Source: Lachnospiraceae bacterium | GTDB taxonomy: Bacteria > Bacillota > Clostridia > Lachnospirales > Lachnospiraceae | Length of the DNA: 60,944 nucleotides | Direction of reading: 5' to 3' | Assembly (NCBI GenBank): GCA_024694055.1 | Contig: JAILKC010000063.1 | Location: 1-60,944, forward strand | Shown here: in pieces, positions 52,722 to 60,944 of the stretch | Layout of the letters: the number at the start of each line of letters is the position of its first letter | How positions within the stretch are numbered: position 1 is the first letter of the stretch | The notes under the pieces: generated by a model | The model's database searches: none | The model's input: only the letters and a program-made list of their open reading frames with translations | What the model was told of the DNA's origin: nothing | Made by a program: the position numbers and the translations under genes

Positions 52722-54395
52722 ATGTTGAACTACAAGAGATACGAGAAAGCTCCGGTACTGAGTTTTCCCGAGAGAAAGTGGCCTGAGAGAGAGATTACGA
52801 AAGCACCTGTATGGTGCAGTGTGGACCTAAGAGACGGTAATCAGGCGCTTATAGATCCGATGCAGGTAGAGGAGAAGATAGAGTTCTTCAATTATCTGAT
52901 CAAGCTTGGCTTTAAGGAGATAGAGATAGGTTTTCCCTCCGCCAGTCAGATAGAGTTTGATTTTCTTCGTCAGCTTGTTGACCGCAAACTGATACCCGAT
53001 GATGTGTGGGTGCAGGTACTGGTACAGTGCCGCGAGGAACTGGTTGAGAGGACTTTTGAATCCATCGAAGGAATCAAGAACGTTATAGTACATATATACA
53101 ATTCGACTTCTACTCTTCAGAGGGAAGTTGTGTTCCACAAGAGCCGTGAGGAGATCATAGAGATCGCGATAGAAGGTACACGCATGGTAAAAAGACGTGC
53201 GGCTGAATTCCCGGGCAATATCAGACTTGAATATTCTCCGGAGAGTTTCACGGGTACAGAGATGGATTTTGCGCTTGAGATATGTACGGCCGTACAGCGT
53301 GAATGGGGCGCTACGAAGGAGAATCCCATCATCATCAATCTTCCTTCGACTGTGGAGACCAATACACCGAATGTATACGCCGATGAGATCGAGTGGATGA
53401 ATAACCACTTCGAGAACAGAGAGAGCATTATCTTAAGTGTGCATCCGCATAATGACAGAGGTACGGGAATTGCCAGCTGTGAGCTTGCTCTTTTGGCAGG
53501 GGCCGAGAGAGTTGAAGGAACACTTTTCGGTAACGGAGAAAGGACCGGTAATCTCGATATAATGGTCGTAGCATACAATATGTTCTCACAGGGTGTTGAT
53601 CCTGAACTTGCGATAGAGCATATCAATGAAGCCATAGAGATATATGAGAGATGTTGTAAGATCCCGATACATCCGAGACATCCGTATGCGGGCAAGCTTG
53701 TGTTTACAGCATTTTCGGGCAGCCATCAGGATGCCATCAATAAAGGTGTTCAGGCACTTAGGGAGAGCAGAAGTCCGATATGGAAGGTTCCGTATCTTCC
53801 GATAGATCCGGCCGACATCGGCAGGGAGTACGAACCGATAGTGCGTATCAACAGCCAGTCCGGCAAGGGCGGCGTGGCATTTATCATGGACACATACTTC
53901 GGTTACAAGCTTCCCAAGGCCATGCACAAAGAATTTGCCAATGTTATACAGGCACTTTCGGAGAAGCAGGGTGAGGTATCTCCGGAAGAGATCAATGCAG
54001 CTTTCAGAGCCGAATATATCGAGCGCAAAGAACCGCTTCATTTCTTAAAACTTAAGGTTGATGACCTCAGTGCAGGTGAAGATTCAAGCTTTGATACGCA
54101 TGTAGCGGTTACATATACCGAATATGGCAAAGAGAAGATAGCAGAGGGCGTAGGCAACGGTCCTATCGATGCCGTTAAGCGTGCCATATCCGAAGTGCTC
54201 AATCTTGATATCAAGATCCTGGATTACTCGGAGCATGCATTGCAGGCAGGATCAAATTCCAAGGCTGCGGCATATATACATCTGCTCGATGTCAATACCG
54301 GCAATGTTACTTATGGTGTGGGTGAGAGCAGTAATATTACAAGAGCTTCAGTCAGAGCGATATTCTCGGCAATAAACAGATTGAACTTAGTATAG
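52722..54395 (+). CDS. leuA: 2-isopropylmalate synthase (long form)
   Basis: A 557-residue enzyme that condenses acetyl-CoA with 2-oxoisovalerate, the first step of leucine synthesis. The TIM-barrel domain has the metal ligand in VDLRDGNQAL, the catalytic Glu region, and the HxH motif in SVHPHNDRGTG near residue 243. NGERTGNLDI follows. The C-terminal regulatory domain (about 430-557) contains the repeat-type strands that bind leucine in feedback inhibition. The sequence fits the long (yeast/Mycobacterium-like) form. ATG 52722 follows GGGAGGAAG; an upstream in-frame start lies in the terminator. No other leu genes or leader peptide are next to it. Confidence 0.95.
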   Translation: MLNYKRYEKAPVLSFPERKWPEREITKAPVWCSVDLRDGNQALIDPMQVEEKIEFFNYLIKLGFKEIEIGFPSASQIEFDFLRQLVDRKLIPDDVWVQVLVQCREELVERTFESIEGIKNVIVHIYNSTSTLQREVVFHKSREEIIEIAIEGTRMVKRRAAEFPGNIRLEYSPESFTGTEMDFALEICTAVQREWGATKENPIIINLPSTVETNTPNVYADEIEWMNNHFENRESIILSVHPHNDRGTGIASCELALLAGAERVEGTLFGNGERTGNLDIMVVAYNMFSQGVDPELAIEHINEAIEIYERCCKIPIHPRHPYAGKLVFTAFSGSHQDAINKGVQALRESRSPIWKVPYLPIDPADIGREYEPIVRINSQSGKGGVAFIMDTYFGYKLPKAMHKEFANVIQALSEKQGEVSPEEINAAFRAEYIERKEPLHFLKLKVDDLSAGEDSSFDTHVAVTYTEYGKEKIAEGVGNGPIDAVKRAISEVLNLDIKILDYSEHALQAGSNSKAAAYIHLLDVNTGNVTYGVGESSNITRASVRAIFSAINRLNLV

Positions 54396-54430
54396 AGACA
54401 GAGATCAGAAGTGCTCGTCAGGAGGTGCGT

Positions 54431-55504
54431 ATGAAGAGAATCGGTATGTTAACAAGCGGCGGAGATTGTCAGGCATTGAATGCAGCCATGAGAGGAGTGG
54501 TCAAATCACTGCTTAACAGCGGACAGGATGTTGAGATCTACGGTTTCCTGAACGGATATAAGGGACTGATCTACGGCGATTTCAAGATGCTGACAGGTAA
54601 GGATTTCTCCGGAATACTTACGGTCGGCGGAACGATACTCGGGAGCAGCCGTACACCATTTAAGACCATAAAAGATCCTGATGAAAATGGCCTTAATAAG
54701 GTTGAAGCCATGAAGCAGAACTATCATAAGCTTCAGCTTGACTGTCTTGTAATTCTGGGAGGAAACGGTACACACAAGACTGCCAATCTCTTAAGACAGG
54801 AAGGACTTAATGTAGTTACCCTTCCCAAGACCATAGACAATGACTTATACGGAACCGACATGACTTTCGGATTCCAGAGTGCCGTAGACATAGCTACGGA
54901 TTGCATCGATTGCATACATACGACTGCAGCATCGCATGGACGTATATTCATAGTGGAAGTTATGGGACACAAGGTTGGATATCTGACATTGAATGCCGGC
55001 ATGGCAGGCGGAGCGGATATCATACTTATTCCTGAGATACCTTATGATATAGACAAGATAGTAGACGCAGTCAAGCAGCGTGAGAAGAACGGAAGCAAGT
55101 TCACGATAATAGCGGTTGCCGAAGGTGCGATCAGCAAGGAAGATGCTAAGCTTAGTAAAAAAGAATATCAGAAGAAGCTTGAAAAGAGAAAATATCCTTC
55201 TGTTTCATACGAAGTAGCGGCACAGATACTTGAGAAGACCGGACAGGAAGTCAGGGTTACGGTTCCCGGACACACTCAGAGAGGTGGAAGTCCCTGCCCT
55301 TATGACAGAGTGTTTGCAAGTCGTCTCGGTGCTGAAGCAGGCAAGCTTATACTTGCAGGTGAATACGGATTCATGGTCGGATATCGCAACAGAGAGATCG
55401 TTAAGGTGCCGTTAGAAGATGTAGCAGGTAAGCTTAAGATGCTTGATCCGGAATCTACCATCATCAAGGAAGCCAAGATGTTAGGCATAAGCTTTGGTGA
55501 CTGA
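54431..55504 (+). CDS. pfkA: 6-phosphofructokinase with atypical phosphate-donor site
   Basis: A 357-residue enzyme phosphorylating fructose-6-phosphate to the 1,6-bisphosphate. It starts with GMLTSGGDCQALNAAMRG. Donor-site residues differ from the textbook: the segment matching E. coli GGDGS (103-104) reads GGNGT (Asn112, Gly113), and the loop matching PGTIDND reads PKTIDND (Lys133). The Gly/Lys combination occurs in ATP-using enzymes of trypanosomes and plants, while Lys alone is typical of pyrophosphate users. The catalytic Asp of TIDND is present. The donor is therefore uncertain, ATP being more likely. CAGGAGG precedes the ATG. Confidence 0.9.
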   Translation: MKRIGMLTSGGDCQALNAAMRGVVKSLLNSGQDVEIYGFLNGYKGLIYGDFKMLTGKDFSGILTVGGTILGSSRTPFKTIKDPDENGLNKVEAMKQNYHKLQLDCLVILGGNGTHKTANLLRQEGLNVVTLPKTIDNDLYGTDMTFGFQSAVDIATDCIDCIHTTAASHGRIFIVEVMGHKVGYLTLNAGMAGGADIILIPEIPYDIDKIVDAVKQREKNGSKFTIIAVAEGAISKEDAKLSKKEYQKKLEKRKYPSVSYEVAAQILEKTGQEVRVTVPGHTQRGGSPCPYDRVFASRLGAEAGKLILAGEYGFMVGYRNREIVKVPLEDVAGKLKMLDPESTIIKEAKMLGISFGD

Positions 55505-55532
55505 TTCATATTTTAGCCAGTGGAGTGACTAA

Positions 55533-57119
55533 ATGTCATATGTAGCTCTTTATCGTAAGTTTCGTCCTGACAATTTCGGCGATGTAAAAGGCCAGGATCA
55601 TATAGTTACGACATTAAAGAATCAAATACTGTCCGGAAGAATAGGCCATGCTTATCTTTTTTGCGGTACCAGAGGAACCGGTAAGACGACCATGGCCAAG
55701 CTGATGGCCAGGGCTGTTAACTGTGATAATCCCAAGGACGGCAATCCATGCGGTGAATGTGCCTCATGTAAGGCAATAGCTGCGGGAGCATCCATGAGCG
55801 TGGTGGAGATTGATGCGGCATCCAATAACGGTGTTGATAATGTCAGGGAGATAATCGATGAGGTTGCATTCCCTCCGGCAGATGCGAAATACCGTGTGTA
55901 CATAATCGATGAGGTACACATGCTCTCTCCCGGAGCATTTAATGCTTTGCTCAAGACGCTTGAAGAACCACCCTTGTACTGCATATTTATTTTGGCGACT
56001 ACAGACCCTCAGAAGATCCCTGTCACGATCCTGTCAAGATGTCAGAGGTATGACTTCAGACGTATCACCACTGATGTCATCGCGAACAGGCTTGAGGAAC
56101 TCACTGCCATAGAGAATGTGGGCGCTGAGCCCAGAGCCTTAAGATACATAGCCAAGGCGGCTGACGGCTCAATGCGCGACGCTTTAAGCCTGCTTGACCA
56201 GTGTATAGCATTTCATTACGGCGAGACGCTTACTCTTGATATGGCCCTTGATGTGCTTGGTGCCGTAGATTCGGAAGTGTTTAGCAATATGTATCGCAAG
56301 GTACTGGATCGAGATGTTATGGGATGCTTAAGTGTTCTGGACCGTGCCGTATCACAGGGAAGAGATCTTGTTCAGTTTGTCAATGATTTTATAGGTTACA
56401 TGCGTAATGTTCTCATAGTAACGAGTACTGAGAATCCATGGGATATTCTGGATGTTTCCGATGAAAACAGGCAGCGACTGTCTGAAGAAGCCGAAAGAAG
56501 CGATCTTACTGTTGTAATGCGATACATAAAAGTCTTTTCTTCTTTGGCCAATGAGATCAGATATTCAGCATCCAAAAGAATTTTAATAGAGACTGCACTT
56601 ATAAGATTATGTAAACCCGAAATGAAAACGGATCAGGCTGCACTTTTGGACAGGGTACGCGCACTGGAAGATAAGATCGCCAAGGGATTGGTGGTAGCAT
56701 CTGCCGCTCCGGCGATGGTGGACGGATCGACTTCAAAAGAACCTGTGAAGCCTGTGGAACTGCCCAAGGCTCTTCCGGAGGATGTGGAGTCGGTTGTTGA
56801 TAACTGGAGCAGAATGGTATCAGGTATGGAAGGTCTGCTTAAGACCATGTTAAAGGGTACTTATCCTTCCGTTACATCCGACAACAGACTTAAGATAGTA
56901 GCGTGCAACAAGCTTGCGGCGGACAAACTCTCAGAAGAAGGGACCGCAGCGGAACTTAAGGAAGTTTTGCAGAAATACACCGGAAAAGACATTGATTTTG
57001 TAACTGAATTTATGCCGGATGAAAGTACAAGAGAGGCTGTAAGCCCCAATTTACTGGCGCTTAAGAATATTAATGCAGATATAGAGACGGAGAATTTTGA
57101 GGAGGAGGACTATGTCTAA
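55533..57119 (+). CDS. dnaX: DNA polymerase III subunit gamma/tau
   Basis: A 528-residue clamp-loader subunit. Walker A GTRGTGKTTMAKLMARA is near residue 45; the zinc module has CDNPKDGNPCGECASCK; the Walker B segment is YIIDEVHML; sensor 1 is ILATTDPQKIP; and the SRC motif is LSRCQRYDF. Domain III spans 180-360, and a variable tau tail follows. No ribosomal frameshift signal was recognised, so a single long product is expected. It overlaps ybaB by 8 nt, the standard dnaX-ybaB-recR operon. Confidence 0.97.
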   Translation: MSYVALYRKFRPDNFGDVKGQDHIVTTLKNQILSGRIGHAYLFCGTRGTGKTTMAKLMARAVNCDNPKDGNPCGECASCKAIAAGASMSVVEIDAASNNGVDNVREIIDEVAFPPADAKYRVYIIDEVHMLSPGAFNALLKTLEEPPLYCIFILATTDPQKIPVTILSRCQRYDFRRITTDVIANRLEELTAIENVGAEPRALRYIAKAADGSMRDALSLLDQCIAFHYGETLTLDMALDVLGAVDSEVFSNMYRKVLDRDVMGCLSVLDRAVSQGRDLVQFVNDFIGYMRNVLIVTSTENPWDILDVSDENRQRLSEEAERSDLTVVMRYIKVFSSLANEIRYSASKRILIETALIRLCKPEMKTDQAALLDRVRALEDKIAKGLVVASAAPAMVDGSTSKEPVKPVELPKALPEDVESVVDNWSRMVSGMEGLLKTMLKGTYPSVTSDNRLKIVACNKLAADKLSEEGTAAELKEVLQKYTGKDIDFVTEFMPDESTREAVSPNLLALKNINADIETENFEEEDYV

Positions 57120-57456
57120 AAGAGGAGGATTTCCCGGTGGCGGTATGCCGGGTAATATGAATAATCTCATGAAGCAGGCGCAGCGCATGCAGCGTCAGAT
57201 GGAGGAGAACCAGAAGAATCTGGAGGCATCGGAGTATACGGCCAAGGCCGGTGGCGGTGCGGTTGAGGTGACCGTGACGGGTAAGAAGGAGATAAAAAGT
57301 CTTACGCTTTCTCCCGATGTAGTTGATCCTGATGATATAGAGATGCTGCAGGATCTTATCGTGGCTGCTATCAATGAAGCTTTTTCTCAGGTCGATTCGG
57401 CTTCGGGAGAGGCAATGAGTAAGCTTACCGGTGGTCTTGGAGGCCTTCCTTTTTAA
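57112..57456 (+). CDS. YbaB/EbfC nucleoid-associated protein
   Basis: A 114-residue DNA-binding protein forming tweezer-like dimers. The flexible Gly/Met/Asn-rich N-terminus (GGFPGGGMPGNMNNLMKQAQRM) leads to a helical hairpin and the conserved KAGGGAVEVTVTGKKEIKSLTL. ATG 57112 is preferred: GAGGAGGAGG precedes it, and an earlier in-frame start lacks one. It overlaps both neighbours (dnaX by 8 nt, recR by 1 nt), as is usual for this operon. Confidence 0.95.
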   Translation: MSKRGGFPGGGMPGNMNNLMKQAQRMQRQMEENQKNLEASEYTAKAGGGAVEVTVTGKKEIKSLTLSPDVVDPDDIEMLQDLIVAAINEAFSQVDSASGEAMSKLTGGLGGLPF

Positions 57457-58055
57457 TGGAACTGTACAGCGGACCCATTAATAAATTAATAGAGGAGCTG
57501 GCGGCGCTGCCCGGTATAGGGGAGAAATCAGCCAGTCGCCTTGCTTTTCATCTTATCAACATGCCCAAAGGCAAGGTGGAGCGCCTGGCGCGTACCATAC
57601 TGGAGGCCAAGGAAAAGGTATGTTATTGCCGTGAGTGCTACACCCTTACGGATGAGGATATCTGTCCGGTGTGTGCCAATGAAAAAAGAGACCATTCTAC
57701 CATAATGGTGGTGGAGAACAGCAGAGATCTTGCGGCATATGAAAAGACCGGAAAGTATACGGGAGTATATCATGTTCTTCATGGAGCGATATCTCCGATG
57801 CTTGGCGTGGGCCCCGGGGATATTAAACTCAAGGAACTGATCGAGAGACTCTCATCGGACGAGATCAAAGAAGTCATCATCGCTACCAATTCAAGTCTTG
57901 AAGGAGAGACCACGGCGATGTATATCAATAAGCTTATTAAGCCGACGGGGATCAGGGTTACAAGAATAGCAAGCGGAGTACCGGTGGGCGGAGATCTTGA
58001 GTGTATAGATGAAGTTACGCTTTTAAGAGCACTTGAAGGAAGAACAGAACTGTAG
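57456..58055 (+). CDS. recR: Recombination mediator protein RecR
   Basis: A 199-residue protein working with RecO and RecF to load RecA at gaps. A helix-hairpin-helix (LAALPGIGEKSASRLAFHL) is followed by a Cys4 zinc finger (CYCRECYTLTDEDICPVC), a TOPRIM domain (TIMVVENSRDLAAYEKTGKY) and the C-terminal ATNSSLEGETTAMYI...ASGVPVGGDLECIDEVTL. The TAATG junction with ybaB means coupled translation. The length is standard. Confidence 0.98.
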   Translation: MELYSGPINKLIEELAALPGIGEKSASRLAFHLINMPKGKVERLARTILEAKEKVCYCRECYTLTDEDICPVCANEKRDHSTIMVVENSRDLAAYEKTGKYTGVYHVLHGAISPMLGVGPGDIKLKELIERLSSDEIKEVIIATNSSLEGETTAMYINKLIKPTGIRVTRIASGVPVGGDLECIDEVTLLRALEGRTEL

Positions 58056-58076
58056 AAGTGAACAGGAGAGGACAAT

Positions 58077-59117
58077 ATGAGTATAGTAAAAAATGATTAC
58101 GGGATGACCAAGGATGGTAAAAAGATCACAAGCTACACACTAAAAGGCAGCAGAGGCATGAAAGCGATCGTGCTTGATTACGGTGCTATCCTTGACAGGA
58201 TATATGCGCCCGATCCGGATGGAAATGTTGTGGACGTAACATTAAGTAGTGGAAGTGCAGAGGAATATGCGGCTGATTCATTCTTCTTCGGCTCTACGGT
58301 GGGACCGAATGCCAATCGTATTGCCGGGGCATCATTTGAGATAGATGGTGTGACATATCACATGGATGTAAATGACGGAGAGAATAATCTTCATACATGC
58401 ATACCTGACGGACTTAACAGAAGGATGTGGGAAGCAAAGGAAGGTGACAACAGTGTCACATTCACAATTACACTTAAAGACGGTGAATACGGAATGCCCG
58501 GCAACAGAGTAATGAGTGTAACATATTCGCTTAACACTGATAATGAGCTGAAGATAGAATACAATGCAAGCAGTGATAAGAAGACTATCTTCAATATGAC
58601 CAATCACTCATACTTCAACCTAAGCGGACATAATTCTGGAACAGTGCTTGATCATGAGCTTACATTGCATGCATCCAATTACACGGAGATCTTGGATGGA
58701 GCGATCCCCAACGGCAATATAGTATCCGTGCTCGGTACTGTACTTGATTTCACCAAGTCCAAGAAGGTCGGCAGGGATATAGAAGCCGACAATGAGCAGA
58801 TGAAGCTTGTCAACGGATATGATTTCAATTATGTAGTGGATGGTCACGATGGTTCGGTAAAAGAGATCGCCATTTTGCATGATCCTGCATCAGGAAGGAC
58901 CATGAGAGTGTACTCGGATCTTCCGGGAGTACAGCTTTATTCCGGCAACTGGATAAAACATGCTCCGGGCAAGGACGGTGCGGTGTATGAGCAGAGATGT
59001 GGCCTGTGTCTTGAGACTCAGGATTATCCGGATTCGATCCATCATGACAATTTCCCTGATGTGGTGTATGGTCCGGGACGCGATTATCACACCGTGACCA
59101 TATATAAGTTTGAATAG
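58077..59117 (+). CDS. galM: Aldose 1-epimerase
   Basis: A 346-residue mutarotase that interconverts alpha and beta anomers of sugars such as galactose and glucose. Sugar-site motifs are VGPNANRIAGASFEID, the catalytic His in NMTNHSYFNLSGH, Asp in GYDFNYVVD and the catalytic Glu in LCLETQDYPDS. The protein is cytosolic, with no signal peptide. AGGAGAGG precedes the ATG. It follows recR by 21 nt and may be an accidental operon partner, as no galactose genes lie nearby. Confidence 0.94.
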   Translation: MSIVKNDYGMTKDGKKITSYTLKGSRGMKAIVLDYGAILDRIYAPDPDGNVVDVTLSSGSAEEYAADSFFFGSTVGPNANRIAGASFEIDGVTYHMDVNDGENNLHTCIPDGLNRRMWEAKEGDNSVTFTITLKDGEYGMPGNRVMSVTYSLNTDNELKIEYNASSDKKTIFNMTNHSYFNLSGHNSGTVLDHELTLHASNYTEILDGAIPNGNIVSVLGTVLDFTKSKKVGRDIEADNEQMKLVNGYDFNYVVDGHDGSVKEIAILHDPASGRTMRVYSDLPGVQLYSGNWIKHAPGKDGAVYEQRCGLCLETQDYPDSIHHDNFPDVVYGPGRDYHTVTIYKFE

Positions 59118-59134
59118 GCATTTTTATACGTACG

Positions 59135-60328
59135 ATGGCTGATTACAGAGATTTTCACGTTGTATCGGAAGAAGAGAATAACGAGAATAAGGGTAACTTT
59201 AGATTCCGCATCGTCAAGCATCGTCTTGCCGTCGGAATAAGGGTTATAATTGTCGCAGCGATTGTTGTATTGTTGGCAGCACTTATTGTGACCAGATACA
59301 GGAATCAGATTTATACGGGTATGACTGTGGTAAGTCACTGTGAAAAGATCAGCCTCGACAGCAATGCATATCTGAGGAATCAGGGAAGTATCATCACTTA
59401 CAGCAGAGACGGAATCAGTGCTTCCGATGGCGAGGGTAAGGTGCTGTGGAATCTCACATATGAGATGCAAAAGCCTATTGTTCACCAGACGGACGGAATA
59501 GTGGCAGTGTGTGATCATAACGGGCATATCATATATATGATCAATGCTTCCGGTAAGGTTACACAGATCGACACAAATCTTCCCATAAGGGATTTTGCGG
59601 TGGCCAAAGAGGAACGTTTGGCTGTTATACTTGAGGACGTGAACAATTCATGGGTCAATCTCTATGATTCGGCAGGTTCCAAGATTGTTGAGATCAAGGC
59701 GACCATGTCAAAGACCGGTTATCCGCTTGCGGTAGCTCTGTCCGGAGAAGTAATGGGCGTGTCGTATTTTTATGTGGACGGTGAGACCATGCGCAACAGT
59801 GTCACTTTCTACAATTTCGGCGGTATCGGTGAGAACACGACGGATCATATAGTCAGCAGTTATGACTATGCGGACGCTGTGGTACCTGTTATCGGTTTCA
59901 TGAGCAATGACACCTGCTTTGCACTTGCTGATAACAGACTCATGTTCTATGGCGGATCCAAGAAGCCTGTTAGCACATCGGATACATTGATCAACGAGAG
60001 CATAGTCGGAGCATATTACGGAGATACGGATATCGGCCTGGTATTCTATGATACTTCAGGTGAGCATAAATACAGGCTTGACATATATGATACGAGCGGT
60101 AAGAAGACAGTCAGCTATCCTTTTGACATAGATTTTAAGGATATAATCATTCATAAGGGGCAGATCTTCATATACAATGAAACCCAGTGTATCGTACTGG
60201 ATGAAAGCGGCAGGGAGAAATTCGAGGGAACGTTTGAGGACAAGGTATTAAGTGTCAGCACGACTGATTCAAATAAGAGGTACATCACTGTTACGAGAAC
60301 GGCCATCGAGACGATAAGTTTTGAATAG
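59135..60328 (+). CDS. DUF5711 family membrane-anchored beta-propeller-like protein
   Basis: A 397-residue protein. Residues 1-30 are cytosolic and basic; one membrane span lies near 36-55 (VIIVAAIVVLLAALIV). The extracellular part resembles a WD-like beta-propeller with repeated short strands, such as GSIITYSRDGISASDGEGKVLW and QTDGIVAVCDHNGHIIYMINASG. I associate it with DUF5711, a family of Clostridia of unknown role; the assignment is from memory. The ribosome site is weak. It overlaps the CvpA-like gene by 8 nt, implying a linked envelope function. Confidence 0.75.
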   Translation: MADYRDFHVVSEEENNENKGNFRFRIVKHRLAVGIRVIIVAAIVVLLAALIVTRYRNQIYTGMTVVSHCEKISLDSNAYLRNQGSIITYSRDGISASDGEGKVLWNLTYEMQKPIVHQTDGIVAVCDHNGHIIYMINASGKVTQIDTNLPIRDFAVAKEERLAVILEDVNNSWVNLYDSAGSKIVEIKATMSKTGYPLAVALSGEVMGVSYFYVDGETMRNSVTFYNFGGIGENTTDHIVSSYDYADAVVPVIGFMSNDTCFALADNRLMFYGGSKKPVSTSDTLINESIVGAYYGDTDIGLVFYDTSGEHKYRLDIYDTSGKKTVSYPFDIDFKDIIIHKGQIFIYNETQCIVLDESGREKFEGTFEDKVLSVSTTDSNKRYITVTRTAIETISFE

Positions 60329-60785
60329 TATAAATATTACATTTATAATAGGAATAGTTCTTATTCTTTTGGGGATAAGATTCGGATTTAAGATAGGTCT
60401 GACCAAGGGCCTTTCACATCTTATAGCACTGGTGGTAACGGTGATATCACTTGCATTGATCCTTATGCTTATGGCGAGCATACATGCGGGGAAGTCACGT
60501 AATACAGTTATAACAGTCATACTCATAGTTCTTTTAGGCACAATATACGGTGTTGTCAAGGTAGTTCTTAAATCGGCACGTAAAGCTTCTGAACTCCCCA
60601 TCCTGCATCTTGCGGACAAACTGGCAGGAATAATCGTGGGACTTTTATGGGTCGCCATAGTATATATGGTGATGATCACCTTATCCTACAGGGGGTGGCT
60701 TGGCTCCTTCGGAGAGATGGTCGTAAAAGACGTAGAAGAAAATGTCATTCTTTCCTTAATTAACAGTTACAATAAGTTGATCTGA
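60321..60785 (+). CDS. CvpA family membrane protein
   Basis: A 154-residue protein with four spans (about 5-22, 29-53, 65-84, 100-125). The pattern FGFKIGLTKGLSHLIALVVTVISLALILML matches the CvpA/colicin V production family, whose role is unclear but linked to envelope stress in other bacteria. The start is TTG 60321, inside the end of the DUF5711 gene; no ribosome site is seen, so coupling is likely. It follows that gene in the same operon. Confidence 0.8.
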   Translation: MNSINITFIIGIVLILLGIRFGFKIGLTKGLSHLIALVVTVISLALILMLMASIHAGKSRNTVITVILIVLLGTIYGVVKVVLKSARKASELPILHLADKLAGIIVGLLWVAIVYMVMITLSYRGWLGSFGEMVVKDVEENVILSLINSYNKLI

Positions 60786-60805
60786 TTCGTATAAACATAT
60801 ATAAG
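60777..60805 (+). promoter_or_regulatory. Promoter-like element before the last gene
   Basis: TTGATC (60777-60782), 17 nt, then TATAAG (60800-60805), at the end of the CvpA-like gene and about 40 nt before the last start codon. Confidence 0.55.
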
Positions 60806-60843
60806 ATGACAATTAACATATGGAACAGATTGGAGGGCTACAT

Positions 60844-60944
60844 ATGGAACTTATCGGAAAGTTAAAAGAAAAAGTGGCAAAGGCCAAGACCAATGATGAG
60901 AAAAAGAAACTCATCGAAGAGGCGGGAATCCGCTTAAATACTGA
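60844..60944 (+). CDS. Start of a small protein resembling a RiPP-type leader (cut by window end)
   Basis: The first 33 codons of a gene that runs off the window. The product starts MELIGKLKEKVAKAKT and continues as a Lys/Glu-rich amphipathic helix, DEKKKLIEEAGIRLNT. Such a short helical segment followed by a leucine-turn resembles Nif11-like or double-glycine leader peptides, which usually go on with an ELEAVSGG-type cleavage motif. That motif would be outside the window, so the call is tentative. GGAGGG lies 7 nt before ATG 60844; an in-frame ATG at 60820 would place this site inside the gene. It has its own promoter-like element. Confidence 0.6.
   Translation, partial: MELIGKLKEKVAKAKTNDEKKKLIEEAGIRLNT

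Noticed and set aside
1-60944. tRNA, rRNA, CRISPR arrays, insertion sequences and prophage genes
   Set aside because: No cloverleaf-like segments, regularly spaced repeats, transposase or phage structural genes were recognised anywhere in the window.

Overview
The window looks like a chromosomal segment of a motile, Gram-positive-type anaerobe in the Clostridia, most likely a Lachnospiraceae member of the Butyrivibrio/Pseudobutyrivibrio/Roseburia kind. The clues are moderate GC content, AGGAGG-type ribosome sites, sigma-A-like promoters, the linkage hprK...murB-rapZ-whiA-crh, the orders mbl-flgF/flgG-type and cdaA-ybbR-glmM, and a DUF4317 protein. The species assignment is inference. Every gene reads on the + strand except one XRE-type regulator at 15.6-16.0 kb.

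Layout. 0-3.7 kb: an autoregulated-looking GntR/YtrA regulator with an ABC exporter. 3.7-12.8 kb: a STAS-kinase fusion, a DUF4317 protein, uvrC, hprK, a ROK glucokinase, murB, rapZ and whiA. 12.9-15.3 kb: a Crh-like HPr paralogue, a lipid kinase and class II aldolase. 15.3-16.4 kb: a sparsely coding region around the XRE regulator. 16.4-21.7 kb: a CdaR/PucR-type regulator and ftsE-ftsX-envC-ctpA for cell-wall cleavage at division. 21.7-28.4 kb: a signalling operon with an EAL phosphodiesterase fused to a beta-helix-like domain, a 1302-residue hybrid kinase carrying two receivers, an HD-GYP and an HPt domain, and a two-receiver protein. 28.4-35.5 kb: an accessory-looking block with an Lsa-type ABC-F gene behind a candidate attenuator, a LytTR/GHKL two-component pair and a four-gene ABC-2 transporter. 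35.4-40.5 kb: uvrB-uvrA behind a LexA-type box. 40.5-43.8 kb: mbl, two rod/hook genes and a rod-binding protein, with a REP-like structured repeat. 43.8-52.3 kb: recD2, comF, a flagellar zinc-ribbon protein, two unknown membrane proteins, cdaA-ybbR-glmM. 52.3-60.9 kb: ptsH, leuA, a 6-phosphofructokinase, dnaX-ybaB-recR, galM, a DUF5711 protein, a CvpA protein and the start of a small protein that resembles a RiPP-type leader.

How the genes fit together. HPr kinase/phosphorylase, a true HPr (His15, Ser46) and a Crh-like protein (Glu15, Ser46) form a carbon-catabolite signalling set beside the glycolytic genes glk, fba and pfkA. Envelope genes (murB, ftsEX-envC, ctpA, mbl, glmM, cdaA-ybbR) recur across the window. 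The most unusual part is the 21.7-28.4 kb operon, which joins a phosphorelay to two different c-di-GMP phosphodiesterase folds. No tRNA, rRNA, CRISPR array, insertion sequence or prophage was seen.
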